Positions 62,937 through 64,000 of a stretch of 64,000 nt of DNA are shown in pieces. The position numbers and the translations under genes were made by a program. Below the pieces are notes generated by a model. That model had not been told where the DNA came from and ran no database searches. It saw only the letters and a program-made list of their open reading frames with translations. Origin of the DNA: Haberlea rhodopensis (taxonomy: Eukaryota > Streptophyta > Magnoliopsida > Lamiales > Gesneriaceae); contig CAJQUN010000220.1 in NCBI GenBank assembly GCA_907163345.1, positions 614,001 through 678,000 on the forward strand, written 5' to 3'. The first letter of the stretch is position 1; each line of letters opens with the position of its first letter.

Positions 62937-64000
62937 ATTAGTATTGTGTTATTGTTTTTCTTATTTCAAAAAATACAAAAAAATCAAAAATTTTGAAAAT
63001 TTTGAGCTCATAGTTAGTAATGAACGCATGCTTAGAGTCACTAGCCCATGATGAAACCTAATTGATATCATGCATGCTTTTGAACATAGGTGAATTGTTA
63101 ACCTTGGAACACTTTGAACTCTAATGCAAAGTTTACTTTAACTTAGCAGTGAATATTTTGAGCACATTATTGTTATGGCTTGTGAAGTGTGCGTAGCTTA
63201 GCGAAGATTGGTAAATTTTGTGATAGTCTTAAGAAGTCTCTAATACATGCTAGAACTTAACTACATGCTCTTTGAGGCGTATGTCTAGACTACTTGCAAA
63301 CATGAAAGTGATATAGGCAATCTTTGATGCATTTGAGCCTTTCAAGCCTACCATGTAAACAAAATCAATCTCTAGTACCCTTTTTGAGCTTTAATGTAAA
63401 AGAATGGTAGTATGCTAAGCATACTAAAGACCCCCATTCAACATTCCTTGACTAGCTTATCATCCTACCCTTTAGCCTAAATATGATTTTAATCCGTACC
63501 TTTTAAGGGAGTATGATGTATTTCATTTACATGCACTTGGAAATTCATTGAAATATTGTTGTGAACTTTATTGTCAAAAGAATGAAATACATGAAAGAAA
63601 AAGGAATGCCTTGAGAAAATAGATAAAAATATGACTTCAAGGGGAGCCAAGGCACAAAAGAAGAAAAAAATGTTGAAATAAACCTTGAAAAATGAACAAG
63701 GTTTGAAAAATTCATACAAGAAGAGAAGTTTTAGTGTGCATTTCATCATACTCTCTTGTTTGATATATCTTTATCCTTTCTTTCATAAGCCAATACCCAG
63801 GCCAACCTACAAGCTAATAAAGACCTACTTGATTTATGTTTGCAAAGTAGCTAAGATAGTGGAGAAGAGTGTGCAAGTGAGCTTATACTTGTGTTAGTGT
63901 ATGACTTGAACTATTGTGGATTTACATCTTTTGGAGCTATAAGTTGTACACAACATTTGTTTATGACCACACACACACGTTCACTACTCTGTTGAGTATG
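62937..64000 (+). other. A2 3' noncoding region
   Basis: There is no domain in any frame. Blocks shared with X include GATATAGGCAATCTTTG (63309-63326), TTTCAAGCCTACC, AGACCCCCATTCAACATTC (about 63428-63446), purine-rich stretches near 63590-63680, TAGTGGAGAAG (about 63857) and the CACACACACACGTTC motif near 63965. The window ends before the polypurine tract and the 3' LTR. Confidence 0.8.

Larger units (their letters stand above)
58820..64000 (+). mobile_element. A2: Athila-type element with gag and protease only
   Basis: A2 has an LTR (58820-60278), the tRNA-Asp primer site (60284-60301), gag (from 60365), a protease frame (to 62756) and then directly the 3' noncoding region, which is still running at the window end. 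No reverse transcriptase, RNase H or integrase lies between protease and the conserved 3' region, so it is non-autonomous. The 3' LTR and target duplication are beyond the window. The gag contains one nonsense codon and two frame changes. Confidence 0.88.

Noticed and set aside
1..64000. A host gene or non-retroelement system hidden between elements
   Set aside because: Every stretch I checked is assigned to an LTR, a coding part or a noncoding part of a retroelement by matching copies within the window or by structure. I found no leftover host exon.

Overview
This window is plant nuclear DNA made almost entirely of nested LTR retrotransposons. I see no host gene, tRNA or rRNA gene. The families are plant lineages: Ty3/Gypsy chromoviruses of the Tekay/Del type (tRNA-iMet primer site, chromodomain after integrase), Athila-type Ty3/Gypsy (tRNA-Asp primer site), and Ty1/Copia of the Sirevirus type (extra 3' ORF, several polypurine tracts). 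The density suggests pericentromeric or other gene-poor heterochromatin of an angiosperm, probably a eudicot. I cannot name the species.

Layout from the outside in. T1, a minus-strand Tekay element (1-4248 and 52874-55508), sits in an Athila-type LTR fragment (55509-56069, minus). T2, a plus-strand Tekay element (4249-52873, duplication ATACT), interrupts the gag of T1. A non-autonomous Sirevirus-like element (6267-10495, ACAAC) sits in the 5' LTR of T2. A1, a plus-strand Athila element (11796 to about 47845, 3' end lost), sits in the gag of T2. X, a gag-only Athila derivative (13850-46560, ACGGA), sits in the gag of A1. T3, a minus-strand Tekay element (17418-44273, ATTCT), sits in the 3' noncoding part of X. 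A full-length Sirevirus (19177-31348, AAGTT) sits in the 3' LTR of T3. A tandem duplication of about 6.3 kb then repeats part of T3 plus the end of the Sirevirus (36158-42456). To the right are a fragment of another Tekay element (56070-56647 and 58641-58819) split by a solo LTR (56648-58635), and A2, an Athila element carrying gag and protease only (58820 to the window end).

The genes form retrotransposon cassettes. Gag builds particles, protease cuts the polyproteins, reverse transcriptase/RNase H copies the RNA from a tRNA primer, and integrase inserts the DNA. Most copies are broken. The best preserved are the Sirevirus gag, the T2 integrase-chromodomain frame, and the T3 polyprotein, whose long frame downstream of its 5' truncation is split by one TAG between reverse transcriptase and RNase H. 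X and A2 lack reverse transcriptase and integrase and would need help in trans.

The most unusual signal is not a gene. LTRs of otherwise unrelated Tekay and Athila elements carry arrays of short perfect palindromes, mostly CGATCGATCG, arranged as pairs 21-22 bp apart with wider gaps of about 31, 40-43 or 49-52 bp between pairs. In one Athila LTR the slot is filled by a different palindrome, GGCGTAATTACGCC, with nearly the same 20/32/21 spacing. Geometry conserved while sequence changes suggests a functional architecture.
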